Below are positions 36,065 to 49,812 of a DNA stretch of 64,000 nucleotides, piece by piece. The number at the start of each line of letters is the position of its first letter. The first letter of the stretch is position 1. Position numbers and translations under genes: made by a program. This DNA is from Effrenium voratum (taxonomy: Eukaryota > Sar > Dinophyceae > Suessiales > Symbiodiniaceae): NCBI GenBank assembly GCA_963377175.1, contig CAUJNA010001434.1:1-64000 (forward strand), read 5' to 3'. A model generated the notes under the pieces. It was not told the origin of the DNA. It saw only the letters and a list, made by a program, of their open reading frames with translations, and ran no database searches.

Positions 36065-36785
36065 TGTATGTTCTGTTTGCACTCATGTTGAGCGCCAATT
36101 GAACACACAGTGTTTAAATGTTGATTGATAACGATATTATATTGCAACGGAAATCCTGAATAAATTATACATTTAAATAGAATACGTATTGTTTTGGTCT
36201 AATGTAAACATAAACTATGATTGAATTATGTCATTTCTAAACTGTATCTAAATTCAGCTAGACATTGAGTAGAACTTGAAAAATACATTAAGTATATAAG
36301 GATACAATTCAGAGGCCCAAACATTGAAAAACATGTGCTTGCAAAGAGACGCTCATGACACTACTAAGTAGAATTTCATAAGGAAAGAATCCCCAGCACT
36401 ATCATGGTGAGAACACTAATGGACTCAATAGGCTCAACAAGGGGCTCAATAATCCCCTACAATGGGCTCAATAAGGAACTACTCATTCCGATTCCTTTGG
36501 GAAATTATATCCTAAATTTGAAGTTTAAGAATTCATTGCTAAACAGAGCTTTACAATTCAATTAGAGCTTCAATACAATTTGATAGAGAATAATGCAAAA
36601 CACATGACATTTTAAGCTAGAATTTACATACAAACTATTCCATTTCAAATGAGACTTTGCACTGGATTTCCGTTCCATACCATTCCTGTTCATGATACAT
36701 AGTTAAACGCAATTTCTTCAAGCAGAGTTCAAATCGAAAACTAATACTAAGCTGGATTTTGAAGTAGGAATTATTGTCCACTAAA
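36065..36785. other. AT-rich stretch without open frames
   Basis: About 700 bp of clearly AT-rich DNA with no open frame above about 30 codons. Internal short repeats 'ggctcaataa' and 'ggactcaataggctcaac' lie at 36421-36475. It could be an eroded piece of an AT-rich element like the one at 28.84 kb, or an AT-rich spacer. Confidence 0.5.
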
Positions 36786-36789
36786 TGAA

Positions 36790-39260
36790 ATCCACTGGAT
36801 CAGCCCTGTCGAACACCAAAAACCAAACTAACTCGAGAAAAGCAAAGAGCAAAGCAACAAAAACAAAAACGCAAAGAGACACGCTTGGCATCTCCCAGGA
36901 CTCGTGGCACATGCTACTTCTAGAAAGAGTGTCTGAGGATTGTGGCTGTTTGTTCTTGTTTTGTGTGTTGCTGGTTGGTTGTATCGAGGTGTGTTTTGTT
37001 ATTTTTTGTTTTGGGCAGGCTTGACCCACTGAAAAGTAAAAACTGTCTGAGATTTGTGCTTGTTGGTTCTGGTGTCACTGTTGGTTTTGTGTTTTTGGCA
37101 CTCTCGAGCTGTGTTTTGGGAACACAGGAATGCAGTAGAATAGCAGACAAGAAAGACACTTACACACATACCTCAAAACAACAAAGAAAAACACAATCTA
37201 CGCAGGTACCAAAAAGCACGAAACGTGCACTGCCGCAGTTGTCTGTTCCGAAAAAAAAGCTCTCCGAATTCCAATGTGAGGGCGAACCGCACCGAATTCG
37301 GCCAAACAAAAAGGGCTGACGCCCTTGCCCTTGACGGGAGGGGGGGTGGGGGACTGGTTTGCAAGGTGCTTGAGCCAGGCCGCCGAGACCCAAACAACCA
37401 AAACCTAGCTAAAGCAGTATGGATCACGGATCCTAAAGAACCTGACGTTTGTTGCTTTTGAACCGTTACACTTAAGCTTGATTTTAGTATTGGCCAATCA
37501 ATGGGATTGGAATCCCAAATGACTCAGTCCTCAAGCGGGAAAGGTCTGTGAATGTCTGTGAATCCAAAGTGGGCAGTGAAGTGGCTGCATATCCGACTTC
37601 GCCTTGCAAGAGGGACAACATATATTCCCACATTTCCCACATATTGTGTATACATATATATATATATATATATTATGGGGCAGGGGAAGGGGTACTTTTG
37701 TTGGCTGTCTATTCTTTCCACACCTTCCTTCTGTCACCCTCTTCCATATGGTTTTTATTTGGCTCTTCATACCAGCCGAAAGTAAGCTCCCCCCCCACAA
37801 GAAAGCGACACACATCGCGGCCCAGGCGCGAGACTTCCGCGCAAATGTCGGGGCGCGAGTCTCGGAGCCTGCGGCCTCACATTCGGATGACATCACAGGG
37901 GTCAGTTGGTTTCCTGGGGGTCCTTTGGCACTTCTGCAGCCTGTCAGATGGTGCGTTTGTCAAACTGCCAAGTCGAACCATTAAAGCAAAGTAGGAAAAC
38001 AGGCCCCAAACGGGCTGCGCTCGGTGGAGGGGACGTCCCGAAGAAGCCGCAGCAAGCCGCAGCTATAGGGCCAGCTGCTACAGCCGCACCGCTGGCCTAA
38101 CCGCAGCCAGCAACCCGCAGGACCCGACGGGGAAAAGGGGCCAACCCCCAAGGTAGTGGCAAACCTTCTTGGTCTTCGCCGAACCCAAGCCGGCGCTTTA
38201 AGCGAGATCAGCGAAGCGCGGACCTGACCAAGGCCCGGCGATTTCCCTAAGACCGAGCCACAAGAGGCACGTTCAATCGCACACATCACCATCCAAAAGG
38301 GGTTGATTCCGAGGCCCTAGCTATGACTAGTTTAGCACTTTTGAACAGGGTCGAGTTCTTTCTGGGTATCACAGGTGGAAAGCGGCAACCCCATTTTTCA
38401 CAGTTGATCTTGGGCTGCCACTCGGAGTGGTCGGCATGACCAGCTCGCCCCAGGGATCGAGCCTCTCGCGGGCATTTTGAGCAATCCATGTCAAGTCCGC
38501 CATTGGATACCCAGGTGGTGTTGAGACAGAACACCACGGAGGCCGCCAGTCGGCGTGGGCCTCGCAATTGGGAGCCCTGTTTCTAGGGTTGATGTTTCCT
38601 GATGCTTTGCTCCTGACACCCACAAAGGGGGTGCCCAATTTTTGGACATCATCGCAACAACAAAGCGACAGGGACCGAGCCAGGGTGGGTTTCCGGGTCG
38701 GTTTAGGTGGTGAGGGTGCTTTGACAGGGGCTCCGCCAAATGGGGTTTTGTTTGCGTGTACTCTTTCACTTTGGCTTTCCTTTTCAAAGGAAAACCAAAA
38801 GGAAATCCATTTTTTTGCTGGTTTATCTTTTAGTTGCTTCTTTAGGGGGAAACCTGAGCTCAGCTGCCGCAAGGGAGTCTTCCAGCTTGAGATCAACTGA
38901 ACCTCGAGCTCGTGGACCGCACTTTGACCAAAGTGTCTCGAAACCAACACACTGAGGGATCACACCAACATGACTACACAAATGCGGGTTGTGGTCATCT
39001 CTCTGCAAGGGTTGACAAAAATGAGGGGGGCTATTCCCAAGTCTGAGAAGCTGCCCCCAAATGGAGCAATGGTTGGTTGACCTTCCGGAACTCCATCGGC
39101 CACGACTAAATTGACAAAAACTCTGACACCCACCCAAGACCCAACTCAGAGAACAGCGACCCGAAAATTCGAACGCAAGAGCTTGCTGGCCCACCTGACC
39201 TTAAGGCCCTTTCCCTGGTCCATAGCCAAGGCTGGGTGAACCTTGGAGGCTGTGAGACCA
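36790..39260. other. No gene firmly recognised
   Basis: 37648-37672 is a TA run. 37797-37900 is protein-like on both strands (plus: KATHIAAQARDFRANVGARV) and cannot be resolved. 38380-38520 is open in two minus frames. No splice frame was found. Confidence 0.35.
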
Positions 39261-39263
39261 CGC

Positions 39264-39337
39264 CTCGTGTCCAGGGCGAAGCGATCAGGGCTGTGGAGCC
39301 GCTTTTCGTGCAGTTGCCTCATGGTCTGCAGCCGCAC
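39264..39337 (-). CDS. Probable exon, possibly kinesin C-terminal region
   Basis: Starts after GCCAG|GTG and ends at ACGAG|GC, matching the intron style of the kinesin gene. Encodes VRLQTMRQLHEKRLHSPDRF and ALDT with mostly G/C third positions. A charged helical stretch. It may belong to the kinesin gene to its right or to a separate gene; the long distance leaves this open. Confidence 0.5.
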
Positions 39338-40359
39338 CTGGCGAAGGTGGGGACTCGGAAGGGAAAGATTGTCAGTTGAAACCCAGGCAGTTTGAGGTCT
39401 GCGACGAGCGCGATCCAGCACAAGCCAGAGACTCCAATAGTACCTGTTCCCTTCTTCAACCCCTGAAGAGGTTCTTTTGAATACTACCTTGGGTGCTGGA
39501 AACTGCCACCTTGAGGGGTCCTAGTGTTGGCACATGACGTAAGCGCAAACCTAGAATTAACGGGAGACAAACAAAGAGAGCCGAGCTACAACCCATGTGA
39601 GAATCTCGCAATTCAAAATTATCAGGGCCTTTGGGACAGCATCTTTGTCAATTGCAGGGGATCCTACTTTGGGCAAATCTGAACGCATGCTCCAAACTTC
39701 ACCGCTGCTTCCTACCGCTGGAGCCTGGTGTGTAACGGCACCATTTGGTTTGCAACGAATGCTGCAGAATGACTGCTCGTCTCCAAGCTAACTTCCTTTC
39801 ATATAAGCCACCGGCTGAATCACACGGCAGGTTTGTTTAATCCCCAGTTTGATCTGAGGCCTGACCTTCTCGGCACTATTCATCCGACGTTAAAATTAAC
39901 TGGGAAGTCGTGCTCTTACTATACCCACCAAGGAAACCATGGGAAATGCATAAACAGGACCCCCTCACTACACATTGACTGTACGGCGTGGGGATGGTAA
40001 AGTTCCTGGCACCTTCTGACAAAACCTGTCCCTTCGTGTACTCATTGTGTAGTTTGGACCGCTGTAAATTCGGGCATCTACTTGCGGGCACCTATGAGGT
40101 CCTGAATAATTCGAGTGGAGTTGTGGAGGTACTAAAAACCAAAATATTTGGTCATATTTATAAACGCAAACCACTAGAACGCGACTAGCCCCTTGCACTG
40201 CCTGACAAACTGCGGGTGCAGCATGCCCCTACAACACTCTAGGGTTTGATTCCCCATTCTTTTCAACCATCCTTCTTCTCCAAAACCAACCGTTTCCCCG
40301 GGTTCATTGAGGTTGGAAAGAAGTATCCCTGGAAAGAACGAAAATGACAGGAACCTGTC

Positions 40360-40880
40360 CTTGGAAAATAGATGGGTGTCCCTGGAAAACGTTAAATTGA
40401 ACCACTTAAACCAGGGATCGCCCTCCATTGTTCAACTGTCCTTTTTGGAAAATAGATGGGTTTCCCTGGAAACCGTTGATTGAACCACGTAAACCAGGGA
40501 TCGCCCTCTACTTGTCAACTGTCCGATCGCCCTCTATTTGTCAACTGTCCTTTTTGGAAAATAGATGGGTTTCCCTGGAAACCGTTGATTGAACCACGTA
40601 AACCAGGGATCGCCCTGTATTTGTCAACTGTCCTTTTTGAAACATAGATGGGTTTCCCTGGAAACCGTTGATTGAACCACGTAAACCAAGGATCGCCCTC
40701 TATTGTTCAACTGTCCTTTTTGAAAATAGACGTGTTTCCCTGGAAGCCGTTGATTGAACCACGTAAACCAGGCATCGCCCTCTATTTTTCAACCAAATCG
40801 ACCAAATCAAAAACAACCAAATCAACCAACTCGAAATCAACCAAATCAACCAAATCAACCAAATCAACCAATCTAAATCA
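40360..40880. repeat. ~84-bp tandem repeat, about five copies, then AAATCAACC units
   Basis: Each unit contains 'gatgggtttccctggaaacc', 'gttgattgaaccacgtaaac' and 'cagggatcgccctctatt'. The unit anchor recurs at about 40413, 40498, 40608, 40691 and 40773. 40795-40875 is a short (AAATCAACC) repeat. A single decayed unit with the same tail, including 'caaccaaatcaacc', lies at 51866-51965. Confidence 0.9.
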
Positions 40881-40884
40881 ACGA

Positions 40885-41635
40885 AATTGGTATTTTTCAA
40901 CTTGAGGAGCTGGTGAACGAAAGCTAGCAGTTGTTGCGTGAGATGGGTCGGTGACAGAGTGGATTCATAGGTAGCTTGTGTACAACGAGAGGCCCGGCAA
41001 GATTCGTAGGATGCGACACGCAAACGCACATGGTGGCGTGGCAAACCTTGAAAAATGAAAACAACGAGAGGCGTCAGAAGCTGTCTTAAAGCACCTCTGG
41101 GTTCTGCATGCAGCGTGTGCAAAGATTCTTGCGAGGTGGTTTACCGAGAAAACTCAGGTCTCAAGTGAACAAGCTGAATCGGTGGAACATGTAAAAGTTC
41201 GTAGCACCAAGTCCAAAACAGGCAAACCGAGACTGCTGAACATTGAGCCACTGCCGGGGGATGGACCAGGGAGGAATCGAGCCTGAGACCCGGGGGGGGG
41301 GGGAGGGGGGGGGGGTCTAAATAATTGATATGTTTCAATCTTTTCGGCTCAAATAATTGAAAAAATCAATCTTTCGGCATTTGAGCCCCTTACCTTGCTT
41401 ACGCAAGGAGAAACTTCAGCTAGCTAAAGCTACATCAACCAAAAAGGACACCTATGCCTACACGACCAGCGCCTCAAACTGCGCCAGGGACCAGATCGCC
41501 ACCACCTCCGCCTCCACGGCCATCCTGGCGACTGAAACCGAGAACTGGCCATGGCTCGAAATCCAAATCGGTTAGCCAGTGAACGGGACAACCAACCCAA
41601 CCACTAAAATGGTGCACCACTCAATTTGCTAGGTC
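40885..41635. other. No gene recognised; G-rich tract
   Basis: 41290-41316 is an interrupted poly-G run. Nothing else is assignable. Confidence 0.45.
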
Positions 41636-41639
41636 CAGT

Positions 41640-41938
41640 TTAGAATCCAACACATCCAACCACTAAAATAGGAAGCCTCAAATGGGTGGTGAATTCACCT
41701 ACCCCAAAATGGTACCATTGACTAAGATGGGTGGTGAATTCACCTAGCAGCCAAAATGGGATGCCAAAACGCTTGACAACCACAGCCGGATCTGGGCAAG
41801 TTTGTCCATGTGCAGGGAACCCTGTGAGTCGGAATATCAAAACCCGGGAATGGTCTACCCAGAACCAGGTAAAGAACAAAAAGAAGCCTGGAAGTATCAA
41901 CCTTCATCTACCCGAGCTCTGATTGTGGCTCATATGAG
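41640..41938. mobile_element. Family C repeat followed by decayed MITE of the 2503 type
   Basis: 41640-41790 has two partial family-C cores in tandem ('atgggtggtgaattcaccta' twice). 41828-41938 has 'atcaaaacccggg' at the left, 'atggtctacccagaaccagg' inside and 'ctgattgtggctcat' at the right, a degenerate version of the 135-bp MITE at 2503-2637. Confidence 0.65.
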
Positions 41939-41944
41939 ATACTG

Positions 41945-44830
41945 TTGGATCTGATATTGACATGTATCCCTCAGAACCCCCTTTTTTGGGGGCCCTTTAA
42001 TGCTGAGGTTCTGAATAGTTTGACTGAATCGACAACTGGAAGTTCATAGGGATTCAGTTCGTATCTTGCCTCATGCATGTAGCCTTTAAGGTGCGAACTC
42101 TCCGCGCAAGAACCGCCCCCTCTTTCGCTCTCTCTCTCTCTCTCCCCACCGGACCCAAACAAAAGGGTGTTGATGCCCCATCTTTGGAATGAAGCCACAA
42201 GAGGTGTCCGTAGCTGATGAAAATGGAACCCAAAAAGGGTCCCACAAAAAGGAGACAACTCCTCTGCAAATCATGGTTTGTGCAGGCTATCAATCTGCAC
42301 AGGAGCAAATCTGGCCAAGCGAGCTTCTGATCATGGGTATTTCCTAAAATGTGCCAAGGTTTTCTGAATTGGGGGGTGAATTCATGGCCAATTACTCCAT
42401 TTTAATTCGTCACGTCCAGAATGCTGTTATCGTGCGGATCTCCCTTGAAAAACCGTCCCAGGAGTCCCAGTCATGCCACCTTTGGGCATTTTTGTACCAA
42501 GTTGTTAGGCTATTGGGGGGTCGTTTCTCTTGGTTTGTCTGAGAAGGAACTGAAACCACCTATTCATTGGGGTTCCCTATGCTGCGACGAGCACATTTGA
42601 GGTAAAGATGTCCGGCCCTTGGACAAGCATCCACCGGCTGCCAAGTCCACTCAGTCTACTTCAATCCCATCCAATCGACCAGCAGCTTTCGTAGTCCCCG
42701 TGAACCCGAAGGGCCCGAAGGGCCTGATGAGGCGAACACAGAGGTCGGGCACGCCGAAGTTGTCCTGGCAAAAGGCTGAGCCAGCTGACCCGCGGAATTG
42801 ATCTAGTCCATTGGCTGACATTGACCAGAAGCTGCATGTGAACCCGGCGGTAAAATTCACAAGCTGTACGAGGCCGACACGAGTTTGGAACAAGCAACAA
42901 GGATCCAGTTTCGACATATCCTCACAATCCGGCAAAGAACTACATGAGCGACATGACACGTGTTTGGTTGAGGACACAGGCATGGTTGCTTGAATGGAAA
43001 TCCTGGTGCGACTTGCTCCAAGCCTCAGCCAAGCATTGATGTCTGTTCCTGCGTGTCCAATTCATGTTGCATCGGATACACCCTGCGGTTCTGAGGGTTT
43101 TCCAGTAACTCAACTGTTATGAAGGTACCATCTGCCTTCTCATCGTGCCATCGTCTGCTTTGTGAGAGAGTGTGTGTTTGTGTGTGTGTATGCCTGTGTG
43201 CTCAGTTGCTTTCTTGTCAGCTTGCTTGTTTGCTTGCTTGCTTGCTTCTTCCTTTGCTTTGCTTCGTTTCCTTGGCTTGCTGGTTCTCAGCGGGGAATGA
43301 GGGAATGCCCCCCTACAAACCATCCGCTATGGTTTCCATTATTCGGGAATCCCCTTCCACTTCATTCTCAACACTCCCCCCACCGGGTCATACCCTATCG
43401 CGGCAGGCTTCTTCGTTCTCTCGGCTCGGATCGATGCGACTGAGCTGGCCGAGGTGCACCGTACCCGTAGACCATCACCGGCGCCAGCGAGGACAACTCC
43501 AGCTTCAAGTTGGACAGAGGCTTCAGGGCGTCCGTGAGTGCATTGGCCTAGATGCCGCAGAAGAATCCCTGTGTGTGTGTCTTTTCTTTTCTTGTTTGTT
43601 TGTTTTTGTGTTTTTTTTGCGGGGGGGGGGGGTAGCTGATAACCTCGACCCTAGTCAAATTGAACCAGGGGGCTCCCCCATTCCTTTCCCGACAACCTCA
43701 ATAGTTCTTTGGTTGCTGAAAGCCTAGCATGTTGGAGGCATCACTATATCACATTTTGTGCTGAGATGGTTTACAGGTTTGTCACTAGTTGCCAAACTGC
43801 ATTACTTGACTTTGGGTGTGTTGATGTTGAAAGGGGGCATGCGCCATACATTGGACCATAAATTACTTTGTTCCACCATAAACCAGAGAGGTCACACAAA
43901 AAACAAAACACACCCCAACGATACACCCGCCTCGGCCACCAGGAAAGCAGTTCGCTTGGCGGCCAGCAGGAACTTGTCCAGCCTCGAATGTCTGGGCCAA
44001 TGGGTCTCCTCTGGTCTCCTCTTGATTTCCCTTTGCCCAACAGCCGCCTTGAGGTTCCCTTTGGGAAAGGTTGCAACTCCGGCCACTCACAGTGGATATT
44101 GGTTTCAGCCTCCCACTAAAACGAAATTTGAAGGTGGGGTGTGGTTGGGACCGTACCAACATGTTGCAAGTTGAAACATGCTCACCGGTCACGCTTCAAG
44201 TGCAACTCGTTTTGAGACCAACCCTGCGAATGGAGGTGCATTTGCAACAGCTATCAAAGAGGAAGATGTGTCTTCGCTCCAAATGGGAGGCGTCTGTTTG
44301 GTTTCCTTTTGAGACATTGCCCAGAAAAAGGTACCTGAAAGACACATCCTACGGTATCTGTTTTCTGTTGCGACCCCCTTTGGCCTTTGGTGGCAGAACC
44401 ACACCACTGACCACCGCGACCAAAAACAAGCGCGGTGTTTTGCGCCGCGGCACCACAACTTGGCCCACATCTGGGGCACAGAGAACATGTTCAGTATCTG
44501 TTTTGTCCTGTTTTGTAATTGGTAACCTTACAACATGAAACATGTTTGGAGACGCCGGAACACTTCAAAGTTGAGGGCCAGGACGTTGTGGTGCCCTTTG
44601 TTGGATGAATTCTGATGGTGAAGCAATAAACAAATTCCAGAACCATGCCAGCGGACGGGCAAACTTGGGAAACCCAAAATGGGTTGAACTTCGAAGTAGC
44701 TTGAAGCCCCCAGCCAGTTGCCATCGACCAGCCCGATACGAAAAATACAAGACATCCATGAAACCAGTTCAGAGAGAAAAAATATGTATAATACCAAACG
44801 ATCACCATGAACTACGCCATCCATCTTCCT
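41945..44830. other. No gene firmly recognised
   Basis: 42630-42990 is open and protein-like on both strands (plus: FVVPVNPKGPKGLMRRTQRS; minus: QDNFGVPDLCVRLIRPFGPF), so an exon is possible but its strand cannot be told. 42128-42144 is a CT run. 43140-43260 is TG/CTTG-rich. 43600-43634 has T and G runs. Confidence 0.35.
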
Positions 44831-44832
44831 AC

Positions 44833-44908
44833 CTTCACGCCGGCGCCTCTGGAAGCTGCGGCTGTCCAGGTTCTGGCCCTGCAAGGTGGACATGTAGTGC
44901 AAGGCCAC
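44833..44908 (-). CDS. Probable exon of the kinesin gene's C-terminal region
   Basis: Starts after TTCAG|GTG and ends at GAAG|GTAGG. Encodes VALHYMSTLQGQNLDSRSFQ and RRRRE with G/C third positions. Predicted helical and basic. Its place in the kinesin gene is inferred from strand and intron style only. Confidence 0.5.
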
Positions 44909-44911
44909 CTG

Positions 44912-46855
44912 AACCCGGGCGGTGCGCGGCCCGGAAAGCCGGCAACACGGCGGAGTTGAAGGTTTACACTCACTAGGCGGTTCTCAAAGAGCTTGGGCCT
45001 CTGCTTGTTCAGAGTCAAACTGAAATTGCATCGCCCCAATGGATGCGGTGAGTTCCACGCAAATTGATTTGCAGGCGCTGCAATTTGTGACGACAAGGCC
45101 AGTCATCGATTCACACAAAGCATGGGGGTCAAAGTTGGTCGAAGTGGAATCTTTGAACTTCCGCGCACGGACTTTGGAAGCACCCGATCGAAATGTGCAT
45201 CCTGCCGCCCAACAAAAGGAATATGAACGTATCCGGAATAAAGCTCCGTAGAAACAAGAAACACAAAACCATATTTTCCTGACGCTCTGGAACATTGCTC
45301 TGAAGATGCTCAAAGGCTCTGAGAAAGCCTCATTCGAACACAATGGACCTGGAGCTCCTGCTTTGCATTCGCAAATGGCTTGAATGTTTCCTTGGTGTTC
45401 ACTGGCCAGAACAATTGGCCTACACGCGTTGGGTCTTTACTCAAATCAAATAATCAAAAAAGACTGGAAGAATGTCCCATGGATGTTGTGCTCCCTTTCA
45501 GAGCGACAACACTAAGAAACAAAACTCCGTTGCTTGCAAAGTGGACGAGCAAAGGACATCCACGCAGCATTTTCCGTTTCACCAAAAATTTGGCAACCCC
45601 AGGTTTCTTGGAGAGCCCAAACAAATCCCACTTACTTGCAACCTGTGCCCAAGGTAGAACAGGATTTGCCCTCCCTGACTTTCACGCAAAAGTCAAACAA
45701 TGCACCAAAAGAACATGGAATAATATGTGTCCACTCAATTTTTGGCGTATTGGCATGAACATCCAATCATTATCTCTTTTTCTTTCAAACTGGACAGTGA
45801 CTGGCAAAATGTGGTTGTAGGGGATGACACCCATGTTTGTCCGGAGTTTTAGAAGCAGCCATGGTTGGAGTATAGTTAGCGAAGCAAGGAGGTAATTGAC
45901 AGAACATGCTCCTCTTGGAAGCACCTTCTGGTGGGTTTCACGTGGGTGGGGCTGAGGGTGGCTTGTTAATCTAGGTGATTAAACCAACACCGACATGAAA
46001 TAAGGGTTCCCTATAAATCGAACCTTCATCATGGGGATCACTGTGCGATAAGGTATGTTGCAAACAAACACATTATTGTTTGAGAAGTCTCAATGTGGGG
46101 AACGAACCTTGTTTGACTGCCACCAAACGGCTACCGGCAAGAGAACTTGGGATACATATCCCTCATGTGGTGGCAATACATACTCGAATTTTCTTTTTGG
46201 GGTGTTTCATCGCTAGGATCCAACTCCCCCCTCCTCTCCTCTAACCTCCCTTCCCTGGTTTCTCGGGCCTTGCGTTGGAATTATATTCTAGTTCAGGGCC
46301 ATGGAGACTCCAGGTATTGAAACAAGGGTTAATACAACTCCCCTCGCTGATTAATAGGGGGTGTTCCATTTGGCAATGTTTTGAGGACCCCCCCAAAAAA
46401 ACAACAACACCGTAACTATTAGGGGCTAAATCACTACTGACCTATGTTTTTGTAGGACAATTTGGCTTAATCTGGTCAATTGTGTGGCCATTCCCCCAAG
46501 AAGGCCCCTCTTTTGCAACCCCAAAAAGTGGGTTGATTCCTGAATTTTTGTGGCCAACCCTACCAAGTGTGACATGAGCCTGGGTCGCCGCGTTACTCCC
46601 TTACATGGGAGGGTTTTGAATGGAACTCGCTGGCCCCATCTCCTGGCCTTTTGGCCTTCCCTTTGGATCCTTCATTTGGTTAAGACCCCTGGGAAAAATG
46701 AGCACATATTTTCAGTAGTGATATATTTTCCCTTTACAACCAACAAGGGGCAATAAACACATATTAACCAAATGGAAGATAATGCTGAATAGGACACTCG
46801 CCTCCTCTTCCCTTTCCCCCTCGTGAAACCGAAACCTTCCCGGCTCGCCCGGCTC
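44912..46855. other. Spacer or intron, no feature
   Basis: No exon or repeat is recognised beyond short A and C runs. Plus-strand frames at 45039-45251 and 45380-45820 have no family resemblance. Confidence 0.4.
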
Positions 46856-46857
46856 GC

Positions 46858-46933
46858 CTGGTGCGCGCCGGGCGCACAGCTGCCCAGCACCTGGCGCACC
46901 AGCTGGGCGCGCTCCGTGGGGCCCAGGGACCAC
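46858..46933 (-). CDS. Probable exon, kinesin C-terminal region
   Basis: Begins CTGAG|GTGG and ends CACCAG|GC. In the frame starting at the second base it reads WSLGPTERAQLVRQVLGSCA and PGAHQ, with nearly every third position G or C. Soluble helical segment. Attribution to the kinesin gene is inferred. Confidence 0.5.
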
Positions 46934-46939
46934 CTCAGT

Positions 46940-49805
46940 CGCGTCGCGCGGCTCGCGCGGCTCAGGAGCCAGTGGCAAGTGACCTAATGGCGGTGATTTG
47001 GCGCTGGCTGGGTTGCTTGTTGCTTGGTTGCTTGGTTGGTTGGCTGGGTTGCTTGGTCTGGTTGGTTGGTTGGTAAGCCAGCGGTTTCCTTTTTGGTTTC
47101 CTTTCCAAAGATCCCCTTTTTGGCGGGGCTTGTTAACCAAGGAAAACCGCGTTTGGGTGCCCGTTGTAGAATCAAACCTTCCAAATTATCGCCATCCGTG
47201 ACCCTCGAAACTCAGACCCGCTTTCCCCATTGCCTCCAATGCCACTCCAACAAGGCCCAACTCCTGAGGGAGTGGGGCTAACCCAAGCCAGAGCAGGGTA
47301 CCGGGAATGGGATCACTGTGCTGCCATGAATCAGCGTCTTCAAGGGGCGTCAAGGTCATGGTTCCCTGGCACTGGCAACACACAAGTAGGAAACAATCCT
47401 ATTGCCCGCCTGCAAGCTATAAAAAAGAATGGGATGGAGCCGAAGGACCAGGAACCCCTGCGTTGAAGATGTTGATTTCTCAGGTAAAACGGAAGAAAAA
47501 ATAATAAAAATAGCGCGGAACCCGGAAAAACCTGCCTCAACACATCAAGACTTTTTGCAGCCCATAAAAATAGTTGGGATACACCCCTCTTGTTTGGGAT
47601 AGAGCCCAACCCAATCATTCTCAGGGAGTTTCTCATTGTGGAAACGCCCCCTTTTGGGTTGTCAGGGAAGCCAGAAGGAAACCCTTGCCATTTCAGGGTC
47701 CTGATTGCACAACACCCATTCCAGTAGTTAGTAAATCCGTGTCTTTTAAGGGAAACCAGCAGGACACCTCACCCAGTTTCGGGTTCCCCTTTGAGACCCC
47801 AAGATCCGCTCGAGGCACCAGGTCGGCAGCTTCTGCACACGCAAGTCTGCATTTCCAGACACCATGGAGCCTAAGGCCGCAGAGGAAGGGGGGGGGGGGG
47901 GGGGCGGTATCCATTGACCACACACCCTCCCAAACATGGCGTGAGGGCGTGCGGAAGGGTCCTCATTGCGGCTTGCAGAAAAAGATCGTCTTCCAAAGGT
48001 TTCGTCTTCCCATTTCGGGTTCAATGTGCCAACCGAGGCTTGGTGGCAAAATGGGATGGAAAGTTCAACTTCGGGGGACAACCAAAGGCCCTACCAAGGC
48101 AAGCCCCCTCGGTTTGGGGGAAACAATGAATAGGACACTTTTTTCCAAGCAACACATCAAACGCCAAATCTGTGTCCGTCTCGGTTCCTTGTATCAAACA
48201 AACTCACTTCATCTCACTTCAGCAGGTGACGTTGTATATGTTAGACCACAAAACGGAATATAAGGACGGTTTATGTGTCAGAGGCAGGAAATCGGAGAAA
48301 GAAAAACAAAAAACACTAGCCATGCCCCTGATTCACTTCGAAGACGGTTAAAGAGAAGCCCCAGGTCCGTGAAATAAACACATACTCATGATGCGTGCTG
48401 AAGCTCACACTGAATTGAGGCAAACTTTCTCAGTATGGGACTTGGAGTACTGAGAAAACACACCGCTTATACTAGGTGATCTCTTCGATAAGTGGGTGTT
48501 CTGCTTCTTTTGGGCTAGATCTTTCTGGCCGTGGTTTGAGAGCGGGCTCCAGTTTAGAGAGCTGGCGCTATTTTACCATCAAAGTCACCTCCGTGGTAAA
48601 CTAAAGGGATTCCCCAATGTTTGGCATTGACGATGATCCCCCACAAACCGTCTTATCATGACCCCAGAACAATAAAGGTTGATGTATGTAGTTCGGAGAC
48701 TGGTTGCAATTTACTTTCCGCTCAGAACCTGTGCAGGTTCTCTGTACTACAGGAAGTGATGCTCAATGTTGGCTGTGCCTCAATATCAACTTTGAGGGCT
48801 GACCTTGTCGCAAACCCAATCATAACCGAAGACCACTTCTGCACTCGGTGAACCAGTGGCGAATTTCGTCCTGCATGCGTCACAATGCATCTTGTAAAAT
48901 ATTGATAGAACTCACTTAGTGTGCCCTGCGGTTTCAAGGTTTGGCATCGGTTTGCCAGGCCCCCTTCAAAAACATCCCAACATCACCTGTTTCACACGAT
49001 GTCCTTTCTAAGCCCCATGCTAGAAGCACTATGCAACACGGGTCCAACATTAACTACATCTGAGCGACATTCTACATTTCAAAAGCTGTAAACAGTCAAC
49101 CAGCCAGTAAGGATCCTTCATCTTGGACAAGCTCGCTCTTGTCCATCTGCTGTAATCCGCGCACGTTAGCCTGAATACATCCTCCCCATATGGCCCATAT
49201 ATGATGCTTCAATGGGGCCCATGCCATATACCACCCCCCCCCCAAAAAAAAAAGAAAAGAAAAGAAGTGAATCAATCAAACATCTTGTGGGCCCATACGA
49301 GTACTATTCTTTGGTTGCCGAGGCCCTGGGACATTTCGAATTCAAAGGGAAGCCATTCGAAAGAAAGGCACAACAGCGGACTGCAGGTCTGCGCAAGCCC
49401 ACAGTCCAGGCTTCGACTTGAGCTTGTCGGTTTGTTCCGCGGCCAAGGGGCTCACGAAGAAGCAAATGGAGCTGCCCAGAACCAGGAAGTCCCCATGGAA
49501 AAGCTCCTGTGGCTTGGGTCGAGACCCTTGCAAGTCGAAGCTGGGAAACGGCCAAGGTTGGACAAAAGTGGTTGAACCTCTTGCCATTCTCTACCAAAAA
49601 ACTGAATGCAACTGTATGGGCGCTCGAGTTTAATGCTGTGAGCATGCTTGAACAGGCGGCCAGCTCAGCCCGCAACAACGCATTCCTCATGGTCTCAACA
49701 GAAAAAAAAGCTCCACTGGCTGATCCAAAGCGCCACCAAAACACAACAAACCAACCCAACCCCACCAGCACGCAACCCCACCCACACACACCCCCTCCCG
49801 CCTTG
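46940..49805. other. Probable introns with a few uncertain exons
   Basis: On the minus strand, 47795-47880 reads ALGSMVSGNADLRVQKLPTW and 49600-49690 reads AELAACSSMLTALNSSAHTV; either may be an exon. 47889-47905 is a poly-G run. 49238-49260 is C- and A-rich. The 229-codon plus frame at 47574-48263 is not supported. Confidence 0.35.
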
Positions 49806-49812
49806 GGCTCGC

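Noticed and set aside
47574..48263. 229-codon plus-strand open frame
   Set aside because: No domain, odd composition, a poly-Gly from a G run, and no splice or codon signature. A better exon-like stretch is on the other strand at 47795-47880.
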